Positions 40,583 through 48,912 of a stretch of DNA of 64,000 nt are shown one piece after another (the stretch's first letter is position 1; each line of letters opens with the position of its first letter). The stretch covers positions 1,426,001 to 1,490,000 of the forward strand of contig OY781040.1 in the NCBI GenBank assembly GCA_963676095.1. Reading direction: 5' to 3'. Below the pieces are notes generated by a model. The model ran no database searches. It was given only the letters and a program-made list of their open reading frames with translations, and had not been told where the DNA came from. The translations under genes and the position numbers were made by a program. The stretch comes from G963676095 sp963676095. GTDB lineage: Bacteria > Bacteroidota > Bacteroidia > Bacteroidales > Prolixibacteraceae.

Positions 40583-42209
40583 TACGATATTTGTTTTACA
40601 AACCTTGATCCGTCGTTCCCGGATCAAGGTTTCAGATAGTGCCATAAAAGAATTCCTATTGTCTCATCCTTACTACCCAACCTTGAAAAGCATTTGTGAT
40701 GCCCTCAAAAAATGGAAGGTAGATTATTATCCACTGAAACTGGAGTTGGCAGAGATCAGGGACCTGGGAAGGCCGTTTATCGCTCATTTAAATGTTTCCG
40801 GCGGACAACTGGCATTTGTTGAGCCCCTGACCAACGGTCAGGTATCTTATGCCGTTCATAAAGGAAGAACCTTAAAGGAAAGTTTTGACGTATTCTCGAA
40901 AAAACTTTCAGGAGCCGTTATCCTGATTGATAAAGGAAAAAACTCCGGAGAAAAAAAATACCGGGGAAAAAGGCAACACGAAATGTTAACAAAAAGCCTC
41001 CTTCCCTTAACGATCATAACTATCCTCCTTCTTTTGCTCTGGAATTTGTTTTTGAACTTCCGCAATTTGATTGTTCACCCCGGGATAAACATCGTGGAAT
41101 TATTGATAACTAAATTTATTGGAATAGCAGCCAGTGTTTTTCTGATCCTAAAAGAATGGAAGATTTCCACCAGGCTGACCGAAAAGATTTGTCATTTCAA
41201 TTCTCAAACAGATTGCGATGCCGTACTTTCATCTCCTGCTTCCCGGTTATTCGGATGGATAAGCTGGGCTGATGCCGGCCTGATCTACTTTACAGGTACA
41301 CTGCTTTTCCTGTCAGGGATACCGGCAAACGCTTCTTTAGGCCTGTTAGCTTTAATCAGCCTTCTTTCGTTACCTTATCCTATTTTCTCGATTTATTACC
41401 AGTCGGTAAAGCTCAAAAAATGGTGTCCCTTTTGCCTGGTAGTCCAGTTGGTCCTGATTGCCGAGTTTATTATTTTATTTCCGTTTTTACAAACGCTCAC
41501 ATTTCCCTCTATCGAAGAAATACTCCGGCTTTTACTGTCGTTTTTAGTACCGGCTTTATTCTGGTTGACCTTCAAAACATGGCAGGATCAATCCGGAAAG
41601 CTGGAAGAAAAACAGGCATCGTTGTTGATGCTAAAACGGGATCCGGATCTTTTCCGGTTCCTGCTTACAAAAAATGGTTACACGGAATTCCCTGAAGTAG
41701 AGGAGAAAGATGCCCTGGTGCTGGGCAATCCCAATGCCCCTGTGGTGCTGACTGCCTTTCTGAGCCTGTACTGCAATCCCTGTGCTAAGGCCTTTAAACA
41801 ATTAAAATCACTTTCGGAGAGTTCATCTGAATTAAAAATACAAATCATCTTTTCAGTTTATAATGATGAAAAAACTTTAAAGCTGATCAATACCATTTAT
41901 TATCTCTATCATTCGGAAGGGAGCCAGACGGTAACAGACTTTCTGTACCGGTGGTATTCCACCGCCAAAGAGTTAAGAGAAACGCTTTCCAGCCCGATAA
42001 ACCTCACTGAAGGTTTTAATAAGGCCGGACAGGTTGGAGTAGAAAATAAAAGATTGTTTGAAACATACCAGGTTAGTGGAACTCCCACCATTTTCGTCAA
42101 TGGCTATAAATTTCCGGGACACTATGAATACCAAGATCTTGAATATTATATCGATGATCTAAAACAATTAACACTGGAAAGCAAAAGGCAGGAAGCTCAT
42201 GCCAATTGA
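40560..42209 (+). CDS. Degenerate C39-like domain fused to VKOR and thioredoxin
   Basis: This 549-residue membrane protein has three parts. Residues ~8-125 follow the C39 peptidase fold pattern (LSHPYYPTLKSICDALKKW, FIAHLNVSGGQLAFVEPL), but the Cys, His and Asp of the active site are all missing. Residues ~145-340 are a VKOR domain with several membrane helices, the Cys211/Cys219 pair (CHFNSQTDC) and the redox CXXC Cys289/Cys292 (KWCPFC). Residues ~380-545 are a DsbA/thioredoxin-like domain with CNPC (Cys405/Cys408) and the cis-Pro segment SGTPTIFVNG. It should form disulfides, with quinone as final acceptor. I infer that the C39-like part binds the GG leader of the precursor. Confidence 0.85.
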   Translation: MKARKEDNTIFVLQTLIRRSRIKVSDSAIKEFLLSHPYYPTLKSICDALKKWKVDYYPLKLELAEIRDLGRPFIAHLNVSGGQLAFVEPLTNGQVSYAVHKGRTLKESFDVFSKKLSGAVILIDKGKNSGEKKYRGKRQHEMLTKSLLPLTIITILLLLLWNLFLNFRNLIVHPGINIVELLITKFIGIAASVFLILKEWKISTRLTEKICHFNSQTDCDAVLSSPASRLFGWISWADAGLIYFTGTLLFLSGIPANASLGLLALISLLSLPYPIFSIYYQSVKLKKWCPFCLVVQLVLIAEFIILFPFLQTLTFPSIEEILRLLLSFLVPALFWLTFKTWQDQSGKLEEKQASLLMLKRDPDLFRFLLTKNGYTEFPEVEEKDALVLGNPNAPVVLTAFLSLYCNPCAKAFKQLKSLSESSSELKIQIIFSVYNDEKTLKLINTIYYLYHSEGSQTVTDFLYRWYSTAKELRETLSSPINLTEGFNKAGQVGVENKRLFETYQVSGTPTIFVNGYKFPGHYEYQDLEYYIDDLKQLTLESKRQEAHAN

Positions 42210-42227
42210 ATCAACCGCTTCCTGCCT
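42186..42227 (+). terminator. Inverted repeat at the end of the VKOR fusion gene
   Basis: AGGCAGGAAGC (42186-42196) and GCTTCCTGCCT (42217-42227) form a perfect 11-bp stem with a 20-base loop that includes the stop codon. No strong T run follows (CCTTTCCCCTT). It may be a weak terminator or an RNA-stabilising/processing hairpin between the enzyme genes and the precursor gene. Confidence 0.55.
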
Positions 42228-42246
42228 GGACCTTTCCCCTTAAAAA

Positions 42247-42330
42247 AGAAAGGAGGTGATGTGACAAAGATAATCATTTAACCATTTAGGGATTTAGCAT
42301 CCCTGTCTTTGAAAGGATAGACAAGACAGT
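42247..42330 (+). promoter_or_regulatory. Structured leader with an exceptional Shine-Dalgarno
   Basis: AGAAAGGAGGTG (42247-42258) is exactly complementary over 12 bases to the 3' tail of the 16S rRNA in this window. It is followed by GTG (42261), opening a six-codon frame that stops at 42281. Downstream are hairpin GGGAT/ATCCC (42289-42303) and hairpin CTGTCTT/AAGACAG (42303-42329). CAAAGA at 42265-42270 can pair with TCTTTG at 42306-42311, which would exclude the second hairpin. Attenuation-like control of the precursor is a possibility, not shown. Confidence 0.5.
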
Positions 42331-42359
42331 TTCAAATGTTTAATTTAAATGATTAAAAA

Positions 42360-42572
42360 ATGAAAAAATTAGGGAAATTATCCATTAACCCTGATAAATT
42401 AATGAAAAATGAAGAGTTAGTGAACTTTAAGGGTGGCTATCATGGGTATACTGCTTGCTGCCTATGCAGTGTAGGATATAGCTTAGTTAAATACATTGTT
42501 GGTTCAACCTCTTCAACTTGTAATTCAGATTGTCAGGCTATAGGTCTTCCTTATGGAGAGTGGGTTTGCTAA
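42360..42572 (+). CDS. GG-leader precursor peptide, six cysteines in the core
   Basis: This 70-residue precursor has a leader of 26 residues, MKKLGKLSINPDKLMKNEEL followed by VNFKGG. It closely resembles the Bacteroidales GG natural-product precursor family (TIGR04149 as I remember it), which is cleaved after GG by C39 transporters. The 44-residue core begins YHGYTACCLC and ends PYGEWVC. Its cysteines follow the pattern CC-x-C-x17-C-x3-C-x11-C. Ser, Thr, Tyr and Cys offer glycosylation sites. Genes for a VKOR/thioredoxin enzyme, four glycosyltransferase-like proteins and a C39 exporter surround it. The gene is clearly AT-richer than its enzyme neighbours. Function (bacteriocin, signal or other) is unknown. 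Confidence 0.85.
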   Translation: MKKLGKLSINPDKLMKNEELVNFKGGYHGYTACCLCSVGYSLVKYIVGSTSSTCNSDCQAIGLPYGEWVC

Positions 42573-42582
42573 TTAAGTATCT

Positions 42583-42642
42583 AAGATGGGCTGATTCGAA
42601 CGGCAACATAATGTTTAATAATCGAATTGCCCATCTTTGTAA
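42583..42642 (+). terminator. Terminator after the precursor gene
   Basis: AAGATGGGC (42583-42591) pairs with GCCCATCTT (42629-42637). An inner pairing ATTCGA/TCGAAT extends the stem, and the sequence then runs into TGTAATTTT. It begins 11 bases after the stop codon and would uncouple the precursor mRNA from the following lipoprotein. Confidence 0.7.
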
Positions 42643-42666
42643 TTTTAGAATTTAAAAACATGTTAT

Positions 42667-43821
42667 ATGAAATGGATATTATCTTTTTGCTTGGTGCTCA
42701 CATTGATTGCTTGCCGGAAATCAATAAATTCTGATGTTCTTCAAATAAATCCTCTTAGTTTTAAAAGCAAAGGCATCTCTCTATCCAAACTTGCTGATAA
42801 TATTGAATATGTATTTATAGATTCTACCATAAAAATCAGCAATATCACTAATATTAAATTTGCTGATGATTTTTTTCTAATAGGGACAGGTGGAGAAGGG
42901 CTGTTGATGTACAACAAGACCGGTAGATATATAAATTCCATTGGCCGAATTGGTAATGGACCGGGAGAATATCAATATGCGCTTCATTTTGACATAGACA
43001 CGGTACACAAAAGAATCTATTTACTTAGCTTGAAAAAAATTTTAGTGTATAACTTTAGTGGTCGATTTACCAAAAGTATTTCATTATCAAACGATGAGCC
43101 TTCCTCTGATATTGCTTTTTTTAACCATCACCTATTTCTGTTTGATGAAATTAATTACGGAAGGGCAAGATATAACTGGATTGAAATGGATACATTGGGA
43201 AATGTGTGTTCTTCAAAACTAAATAGTATCCCAACATTCCATACAACATTATTTTTTAGTGCCCCTATTTTTAGAAATTCCCGATCTCTTTATTACTGGA
43301 ATCATTATAATGATACGATCTTTCAAATTAATGCAAATTCGATAGATTTTAAATATCTGTTTTCCCCAGGAGATTTTCGTTTTGCTCCCAAATGCTACCA
43401 CATATTAGAATCAAATTTCCCTTCTTTTATTCCTATTCGGTTTGTGGAGTCATCAAAATATTTATTTTTTTATTATAGTTTTAAGGATAAGTTATGCAAT
43501 GCAGTCTTAGATAAATTATCTTCTAATTTTTTTTTAGTAAACGAGTCTCGAGACATTGAAAAAAGATGGGCGGGGCCTGGTATAATAAATGATATTGACG
43601 GAGGAATACCGTTTTCACCTTATACTTCCTATTCTGAAAATGGAGATAGTTATATAATAGGATGGAGCTTCGCATATGAGTTTAAAAGTTGGGCATCATC
43701 TGAAAATTTTAAAAAGTCCACACCAAAATATCTCAAAAAGAAAAAAGAGTTTGAAAAGCTGGCAAACAGCCTGAGTGAAAATGATAATCCGGTGCTTATG
43801 TTGATAAAATTGAAGGAATAA
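42667..43821 (+). CDS. Second 6-bladed beta-propeller lipoprotein
   Basis: This 384-residue protein has a short lipoprotein signal (FCLVLTLIAC, Cys16) and blade repeats with the family hallmark SIGRIGNGPGEYQY near residues 97-103. It is related to the propeller lipoprotein at 36626 but much AT-richer. Counting by hand, 12 of 60 bases are G or C at 43441-43500, against 37 of 60 at 45421-45480 in the transporter gene. It lies between the precursor and the exporter and ends 11 bases before the exporter's start. Possible roles are sensing, immunity or presentation of the peptide at the envelope; none is shown. Confidence 0.8.
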   Translation: MKWILSFCLVLTLIACRKSINSDVLQINPLSFKSKGISLSKLADNIEYVFIDSTIKISNITNIKFADDFFLIGTGGEGLLMYNKTGRYINSIGRIGNGPGEYQYALHFDIDTVHKRIYLLSLKKILVYNFSGRFTKSISLSNDEPSSDIAFFNHHLFLFDEINYGRARYNWIEMDTLGNVCSSKLNSIPTFHTTLFFSAPIFRNSRSLYYWNHYNDTIFQINANSIDFKYLFSPGDFRFAPKCYHILESNFPSFIPIRFVESSKYLFFYYSFKDKLCNAVLDKLSSNFFLVNESRDIEKRWAGPGIINDIDGGIPFSPYTSYSENGDSYIIGWSFAYEFKSWASSENFKKSTPKYLKKKKEFEKLANSLSENDNPVLMLIKLKE

Positions 43822-43832
43822 AAATTTTCTTT

Positions 43833-46037
43833 ATGTCCAAATTTCCCCACTACAAACAACTCGATTCCATGGACTGCGGCCCGACCTGCCTGAGGATGAT
43901 TGCCCGGTATTACGGGAAAACTTATTCCCTTCAGTACCTGCGTACCCGTTCGTACATTACCCGGGCCGGGGTGTCCATGCTGGGCATCAGTGAGGCTGCC
44001 GAGAATATCGGCTTCCGCACCAAAGGCTACCGGTTAACCTGGGAGGAGTTGCGCGATGAAGTGCCTTTCCCCTGTATCGTTCACTGGAAACAACGGCACT
44101 TTGTCGTCGTCTATGATATCAAAAAGAAAAGGAAAGGGGAAGCGGTTTATGTGGCTGACCCGGCTATCGGTCTTTTGAAGTATTCCAAAGAAGAATTCCT
44201 CAAATGCTGGCTCAGTTCCTCGCATGAGGGAGAACGTATCGGCACTGCTTTACTTTTGGAGACCACCCCGGAGTTTTACCAGCTCGATGAGGAGGATATC
44301 CAAAAGAAACTTACTTTCCGTTACCTGCTCGGCTATCTCCGCCCTTACCGGAAATACCTCATCCAGCTCGGCCTGGCCATGATCACCGGGAGCGTGATCA
44401 GCATGATCTTCCCCTTCCTCACCCAGGCGATCGTCGATTACGGGATCAACAACAACGACCTGAACTTTATCGTCATGGTCCTGGTAGCCCAGGTCGTGCT
44501 TTCTGTCGGCACCATGGCCAACGACATGATCCGCAGCTGGATCATGCTCCATGTGACCACCCGCATCAGCATTTCCCTGATCTCCGACTTCCTGATCAAG
44601 CTGATGAAACTGCCCGTTTCCTTTTTTGATATCAATCTCATCGGGGATATCCTGCAACGGATCGGGGACCACAGCCGCATCCAGTCCTTTCTGACCGGTT
44701 CGCTGATCAACATCCTGTTTGCCGTTTTCACCCTGGTTATTTATTCGTTTATCATGGCCAGTTACCACCTGGGGATACTGGGGGTTTTCTTTGCGGGCAG
44801 CGCCCTGTATGTCGGCTGGGTGCTGGTTTTTCTCCGCCGTCGCCGGGAACTGGACTACAAACGGTTCCAGCAGGCTTCGGCCAACCAGAGTACCGTGGTA
44901 CAACTGGTTACCGGCATGCAGGAGATCAAGCTAAATGCCTGCGAGAAGCAGAAACGCTGGGAATGGGAACGCATCCAGGCGCGCCTGTTTAAGGTCAGTG
45001 TAAAAGGACTGGTGCTGAGCCAGAGCCAGCAGGTCGGGGCGACCTTTATCAACCAGGCCAAAAACGTGTTCATCTCTTTCCTGTCGGCCAAGGCAGTCAT
45101 CACCGGGGATATGACCCTGGGTATGATGGTGGCCGTGCAGTACATCATCGGGCAGCTGAACGCCCCCATCGAACAGTTTATCGGGTTTACCCAGGCCGCC
45201 CAGGATGCCGGCATCAGCATGGAACGTCTGGGCGAGATCCGCGAAAAGGAGGATGAAGAACGGCCCGAAGATAACCTGATCCGGGAAATCCCTGTTAACA
45301 AGGGGATTTCTGTCCATAACCTGGGTTTCCAGTATGAAGGCCCCCATTCTGAAAAAGTACTGGATGGGATCTCCCTGGAAATTTTCCCCAATAAGGTAAC
45401 CGCCATTGTGGGGACCAGCGGGAGCGGGAAAACCACCCTGGTCAAGTTGCTGCTGGGGTTTTACCGGCCTGTGGAAGGCGAGATCCTGCTGAATGACCGG
45501 AAGCTGGAACGGTATAGTCCCAGGGAATGGCGCAGGCACTGCGGGGTGGTGATGCAGGAGGGGTTTATCTTTTCGGACAGCATTGGAGGGAACATCGGGG
45601 TGATGGATGAATATCCCGATCCGGAGAAAATTGAACAGGCTGCCCGTACAGCCAACATCCACGAGACCATCGAGGCCATGCCCCTGCGCTATGACACCAA
45701 GATCGGAAGTGACGGGACGGGTTTAAGCACCGGGCAAAAGCAGCGGATCCTGATCGCCAGGGCAGTGTACAAAGATCCTTCCTTTATTTTCCTGGATGAA
45801 GCAACCAATTCCCTGGATGCCAACAATGAAAAAGTGATCATGGAAAACCTGGACCGGTTCTTTCAGGGGAAGACGGTCGTGGTGGTGGCCCACAGGCTCA
45901 GCACCGTAAAAAAAGCAGACCAGATCGTGGTACTGGAAAAGGGGAAACTGGCAGAACAAGGGACACACCTGGAGCTGGTGGAAAAACAGGGGGCTTATTT
46001 CAACCTGGTAAAGAACCAGCTGGAACTGGGCGGATGA
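43833..46037 (+). CDS. C39 peptidase-containing ABC exporter
   Basis: This 734-residue protein combines three domains. The N-terminal C39 peptidase has catalytic Cys15 (LDSMDCGPTC), His89 (HWKQRHFVV) and Asp109 (VADPA). A six-helix membrane domain spans about residues 165-450. The ATPase has Walker A GTSGSGKTTL near 527, signature LSTGQKQR near 630, Walker B FIFLDEAT near 650 and the H-loop VVAHRLST. It cuts GG leaders and exports the core. The active site is intact, in contrast to the degenerate C39-like domain of the VKOR fusion. The gene is GC-rich compared with the genes just upstream. It works with the HlyD-type adaptor encoded next. Confidence 0.95.
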   Translation: MSKFPHYKQLDSMDCGPTCLRMIARYYGKTYSLQYLRTRSYITRAGVSMLGISEAAENIGFRTKGYRLTWEELRDEVPFPCIVHWKQRHFVVVYDIKKKRKGEAVYVADPAIGLLKYSKEEFLKCWLSSSHEGERIGTALLLETTPEFYQLDEEDIQKKLTFRYLLGYLRPYRKYLIQLGLAMITGSVISMIFPFLTQAIVDYGINNNDLNFIVMVLVAQVVLSVGTMANDMIRSWIMLHVTTRISISLISDFLIKLMKLPVSFFDINLIGDILQRIGDHSRIQSFLTGSLINILFAVFTLVIYSFIMASYHLGILGVFFAGSALYVGWVLVFLRRRRELDYKRFQQASANQSTVVQLVTGMQEIKLNACEKQKRWEWERIQARLFKVSVKGLVLSQSQQVGATFINQAKNVFISFLSAKAVITGDMTLGMMVAVQYIIGQLNAPIEQFIGFTQAAQDAGISMERLGEIREKEDEERPEDNLIREIPVNKGISVHNLGFQYEGPHSEKVLDGISLEIFPNKVTAIVGTSGSGKTTLVKLLLGFYRPVEGEILLNDRKLERYSPREWRRHCGVVMQEGFIFSDSIGGNIGVMDEYPDPEKIEQAARTANIHETIEAMPLRYDTKIGSDGTGLSTGQKQRILIARAVYKDPSFIFLDEATNSLDANNEKVIMENLDRFFQGKTVVVVAHRLSTVKKADQIVVLEKGKLAEQGTHLELVEKQGAYFNLVKNQLELGG

Positions 46038-46230
46038 AAGGAAGGAAACAGGAGACCGGGAATGGGAAGTAAAGAGGAGGTAAAATCTCCAGGTAACAGG
46101 AACCCAGAATGGACAGAGAAAATGCCGCTGACGTTACTGGCCGGGAGCTTTCGGGACAGAAACAGAAGAAAAGCAGTAACAATAATTGTCAGACAACACA
46201 TTAAAAAAATATAGCAACAAAATAATAAAT

Positions 46231-47574
46231 ATGCCACAAGCAGATCATATTCAACAGCACAGTGAAGAAGTGCAGGACATCATGGGACGGATCCCGGGGA
46301 GCCTGACCCGATGGGGACTGACCGTGATCTTCCTGATCTTTTTCTCGATTGTCGTTGGCAGCTATTTCTTTAAGTTCAAGGAAATCGTATCGGCCCCCAT
46401 GGTCATCACAACCACCAACCCGCCTGCCCCCCTGGTCTGCAAAGCGTCCGGGCGTATTGCCCGATGGTTTGTGACCGACGGGCAGCAGGTACAGGAAGGG
46501 GACTATGTGGCTGTGATTAAAAATGCAACCAACCTGGACGATCTCGCCTTGCTGGAACAGCTTGTCTTCCACCTGGATTCTTCCCATATCCGCGGGAACC
46601 TGGAACAGGTCGTCCTGCCTGCCAGACTGGTCCTGGGCGAGTTACAGGATCAGTATAACCAGTTTTATACCAACTGGGAAAACTACCGTGATTACGTTGA
46701 AAACCGGTTCCTCGCCCGAAAGATTGCCCTGCTGGAACAGGAAATGGCCAAAAAGCAGCAGTATTACGAATTATCCCTGGAACAGAAGAAAATGATGGAA
46801 CAGGAACTGGTTTATGCCCAAAAGGAGGTCGACCGGCAGCAGGTCATGCTGGAGAAGGGAGGTGCTTCCGAATCGGAAGTGGATGACGCCCGGGCAAGCC
46901 TGATCCAGTCCCGTCGTTCCTATTCTTCGTTCCTGGCCACGATCAAGTCAACGGAGATCGACCTGATCAGCCAGCGGAGCTCCCTGCTGGGCATGCAACA
47001 GGAAGACCATACCAATATTGAACAGTATGAACTGGATATTGCCGACAACCTCCGGTCGTTAAAAAATGCCATTAAAAGCTGGAAAGACAGTTACCTGTTA
47101 ATAAGCCCGGTGAACGGGATTGTCACCCTGACCAAATTCTGGAGTGTCAACCATGTGGTTTCCTCCGGGGAGCGGGTGGCCACCATTGTCCCGACAGATA
47201 AGCGGACGGTTATTTGCCGGGCCAGCGTCCCCTCATCGGGCATCGGGAAAGTCCAGACCGGGCAACAGGTGAACCTGAAGCTGGACGGATTCCCGTATAT
47301 GCAGCACGGGATCCTGTCAGGAACGGTCAACTCGGTCTCCCTGGTCCCGGAAGAAGACAATTACATCGTGGAGATCAAAGTAAACGAGGGGATGCAGTCG
47401 ACCTACAGGGAACAGCTCCGCCTGGTGCAGGAAATGGGAGGGACGGCCGAGATCATCACCCGGGAGAACCGGCTGATGGTCCGGTTTGTAACCCCGTTAA
47501 AGATGCTGCTCGGGAATGAAAAACAGGAAACGCAAAACGAACAAAAACAGGAGAATCATGACCCAAAAGATTGA
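46231..47574 (+). CDS. HlyD-family membrane-fusion adaptor
   Basis: This protein of about 447 residues has one N-terminal membrane helix (LTVIFLIFFSIVVGSYFF). A biotinyl-lipoyl half motif (SGRIARWFVTDGQQVQEGD) precedes a long coiled coil between about residues 115 and 260. The second lipoyl half is ISPVNGIVTLTKFWSVNHVV, followed by the beta-barrel domain. It links the C39 exporter to the outer membrane. An in-frame TTG at 46186 exists, but the ATG at 46231 is preferred. The 193-base gap before it is purine-rich and holds no convincing gene. Its end overlaps the next gene by 17 bases, tying export to the glycosyltransferase genes. Confidence 0.9.
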   Translation: MPQADHIQQHSEEVQDIMGRIPGSLTRWGLTVIFLIFFSIVVGSYFFKFKEIVSAPMVITTTNPPAPLVCKASGRIARWFVTDGQQVQEGDYVAVIKNATNLDDLALLEQLVFHLDSSHIRGNLEQVVLPARLVLGELQDQYNQFYTNWENYRDYVENRFLARKIALLEQEMAKKQQYYELSLEQKKMMEQELVYAQKEVDRQQVMLEKGGASESEVDDARASLIQSRRSYSSFLATIKSTEIDLISQRSSLLGMQQEDHTNIEQYELDIADNLRSLKNAIKSWKDSYLLISPVNGIVTLTKFWSVNHVVSSGERVATIVPTDKRTVICRASVPSSGIGKVQTGQQVNLKLDGFPYMQHGILSGTVNSVSLVPEEDNYIVEIKVNEGMQSTYREQLRLVQEMGGTAEIITRENRLMVRFVTPLKMLLGNEKQETQNEQKQENHDPKD

Positions 47575-48358
47575 TTTGACAGATGTCTCTTTTTTAATCC
47601 CGGTCAGGATTGACAGTCCGGAAAGATCGGAAAACCTGGGCCTGACCCTTCAATTCCTGGATTCATCATTTAACACAAATGTGTTGGTTTTGGAGGCAGA
47701 CACCCGGGAACAAGCTAATGTTCCGGAAACTGTCCGGAAAAAATTTAGCAAAGACGATGACCCCGTGTTTCACAGGACCCGTTACCTGAACCGGATGACA
47801 AGAGAAGCAAAAACCCCGTACCTGGCAATCTGGGATGCCGACGTAATCGGGGTCCCTTCGCAACTGGAAGATGGAGTAACCTTGCTCCGGAAGAATGAAG
47901 CGGATATGGTATTCCCCTACAACAACTATTTTTATTCTGTCTCCGCTTTCTTTAAAGAACTCTATGTGAGTAACCATCGCCGGCTGGATATCCTTATTCA
48001 GGCAAAAGAATACATGGGCCGGATGCACGGGGACTGGTCGGTTGGCGGGGGGTTCCTGGTCAGCAGGAAGGCTTACCTGGAGGCTGGTATGGAAAATGAA
48101 AACTTCTACGGCTGGGGCCCTGAAGATGCGGAACGGGCAGTACGGTGGGATACCCTGGGTTACCGGGTAAAACGGGTCGACGGCCCCCTGTTTCATTTAT
48201 ACCATCCCCGCAAAAGCTGGTTCGATAATGAAAAGACAGAGATCCAAAACCGGAAGGAATTTTTAAAAGTCTGTGCTATGGACAAGGAACAGCTCAGAAA
48301 ATATATTCAGGATGCAGGCTGGATACATCATTCCACTACCAAAAACGCGATGCCATGA
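47558..48358 (+). CDS. Galactosyltransferase-related GT-A protein
   Basis: This 266-residue protein has the GT-A start VSFLIPVRIDSPERSENLG, a DxD motif in LAIWDADVIG, and a segment GGGFLVSRKAYLEAGMENEN followed by FYGWGPEDAE. That segment is the hallmark of the beta-1,4-galactosyltransferase C-terminal (GT7C-type) region, where the WGPED aspartate acts as base. The ATG at 47558 is the better start; an earlier in-frame one lies inside the HlyD gene. It overlaps HlyD by 17 bases and shares ATGA with the next gene. I infer that it modifies the exported peptide or an intermediate; this is not a polysaccharide context. Confidence 0.75.
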   Translation: MTQKIDLTDVSFLIPVRIDSPERSENLGLTLQFLDSSFNTNVLVLEADTREQANVPETVRKKFSKDDDPVFHRTRYLNRMTREAKTPYLAIWDADVIGVPSQLEDGVTLLRKNEADMVFPYNNYFYSVSAFFKELYVSNHRRLDILIQAKEYMGRMHGDWSVGGGFLVSRKAYLEAGMENENFYGWGPEDAERAVRWDTLGYRVKRVDGPLFHLYHPRKSWFDNEKTEIQNRKEFLKVCAMDKEQLRKYIQDAGWIHHSTTKNAMP

Positions 48359-48906
48359 TCTGGTTCTTTACCCCCTACTCCTTCGAAGGAAAGCTATTCG
48401 ATGCCTACGATCAGTATATGGGGCTCATTAACGACCCGGAAGATTGGGTTGTCCTGACCGATGGGGATGCCCTGTTCTTTCATTCCGACTTCGGCAATGT
48501 CATCCAGGACCACATACTGAAGTACCCGGATACAGGGATGTTTGTCTGCTATGCCAACCGGACCGGGACGCAAGGACAGGAATATAGTGAAAAACTGACG
48601 GAAATTGATTCCATCAAGTACAATTTCCTGATAGCCGATCATCTGCGCCGGGAAAACAAAGCCCGGTCGACAGCAATAAATTGTCTTGTTTCCGGCTTCC
48701 TGATGGCTGTCCGGAAAAAAACATGGGCGCTTATCTGCGGGGAAGTACGCCAACGGGTAAAAGACCGCTTTTTACTGGGCATTGACTATACCATTGCTTC
48801 GTGCATCCTGGAACATGGAATGACCATCCGCAGGATGGATGATTTATTAATGCTTCATTACTATCGTTTTGTAGAAGGGAATCCAAAAAACAGGGGGATC
48901 AAATAA
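48355..48906 (+). CDS. Short glycosyltransferase-like protein with DGD motif
   Basis: This 183-residue protein starts WFFTPYSFEGKLFDAYDQYM and has the acidic motif WVVLTDGDALFF near residues 31-42, consistent with a small GT-A domain. LVSGFLMAVRKKTW and a LGIDYTIASCILEHG segment follow. It is shorter than typical GT2 enzymes and lacks an obvious N-terminal nucleotide strand (VSIIIP). It may be a specialised transferase or act with one of its neighbours. Its start overlaps the preceding stop (ATGA), so it is translationally coupled. Confidence 0.6.
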   Translation: MIWFFTPYSFEGKLFDAYDQYMGLINDPEDWVVLTDGDALFFHSDFGNVIQDHILKYPDTGMFVCYANRTGTQGQEYSEKLTEIDSIKYNFLIADHLRRENKARSTAINCLVSGFLMAVRKKTWALICGEVRQRVKDRFLLGIDYTIASCILEHGMTIRRMDDLLMLHYYRFVEGNPKNRGIK

Positions 48907-48912
48907 GAAATT

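Noticed and set aside
38233..42572. Lantibiotic (lanthipeptide) cluster
   Set aside because: No dehydratase (LanB, LanM, LanKC) is present, the LanC-like protein lacks the zinc motif, and a disulfide enzyme is present instead.
44034..45968. Long open frames on the minus strand opposite the C39 exporter gene (up to 243 codons)
   Set aside because: They are antisense shadows of a GC-rich gene, with His/Asp/Gly-rich low-complexity composition and no domain pattern.
46038..46230. Possible small gene or second precursor between exporter and HlyD
   Set aside because: The stretch is purine-rich, but no GG-leader, good start or coding pattern is visible.
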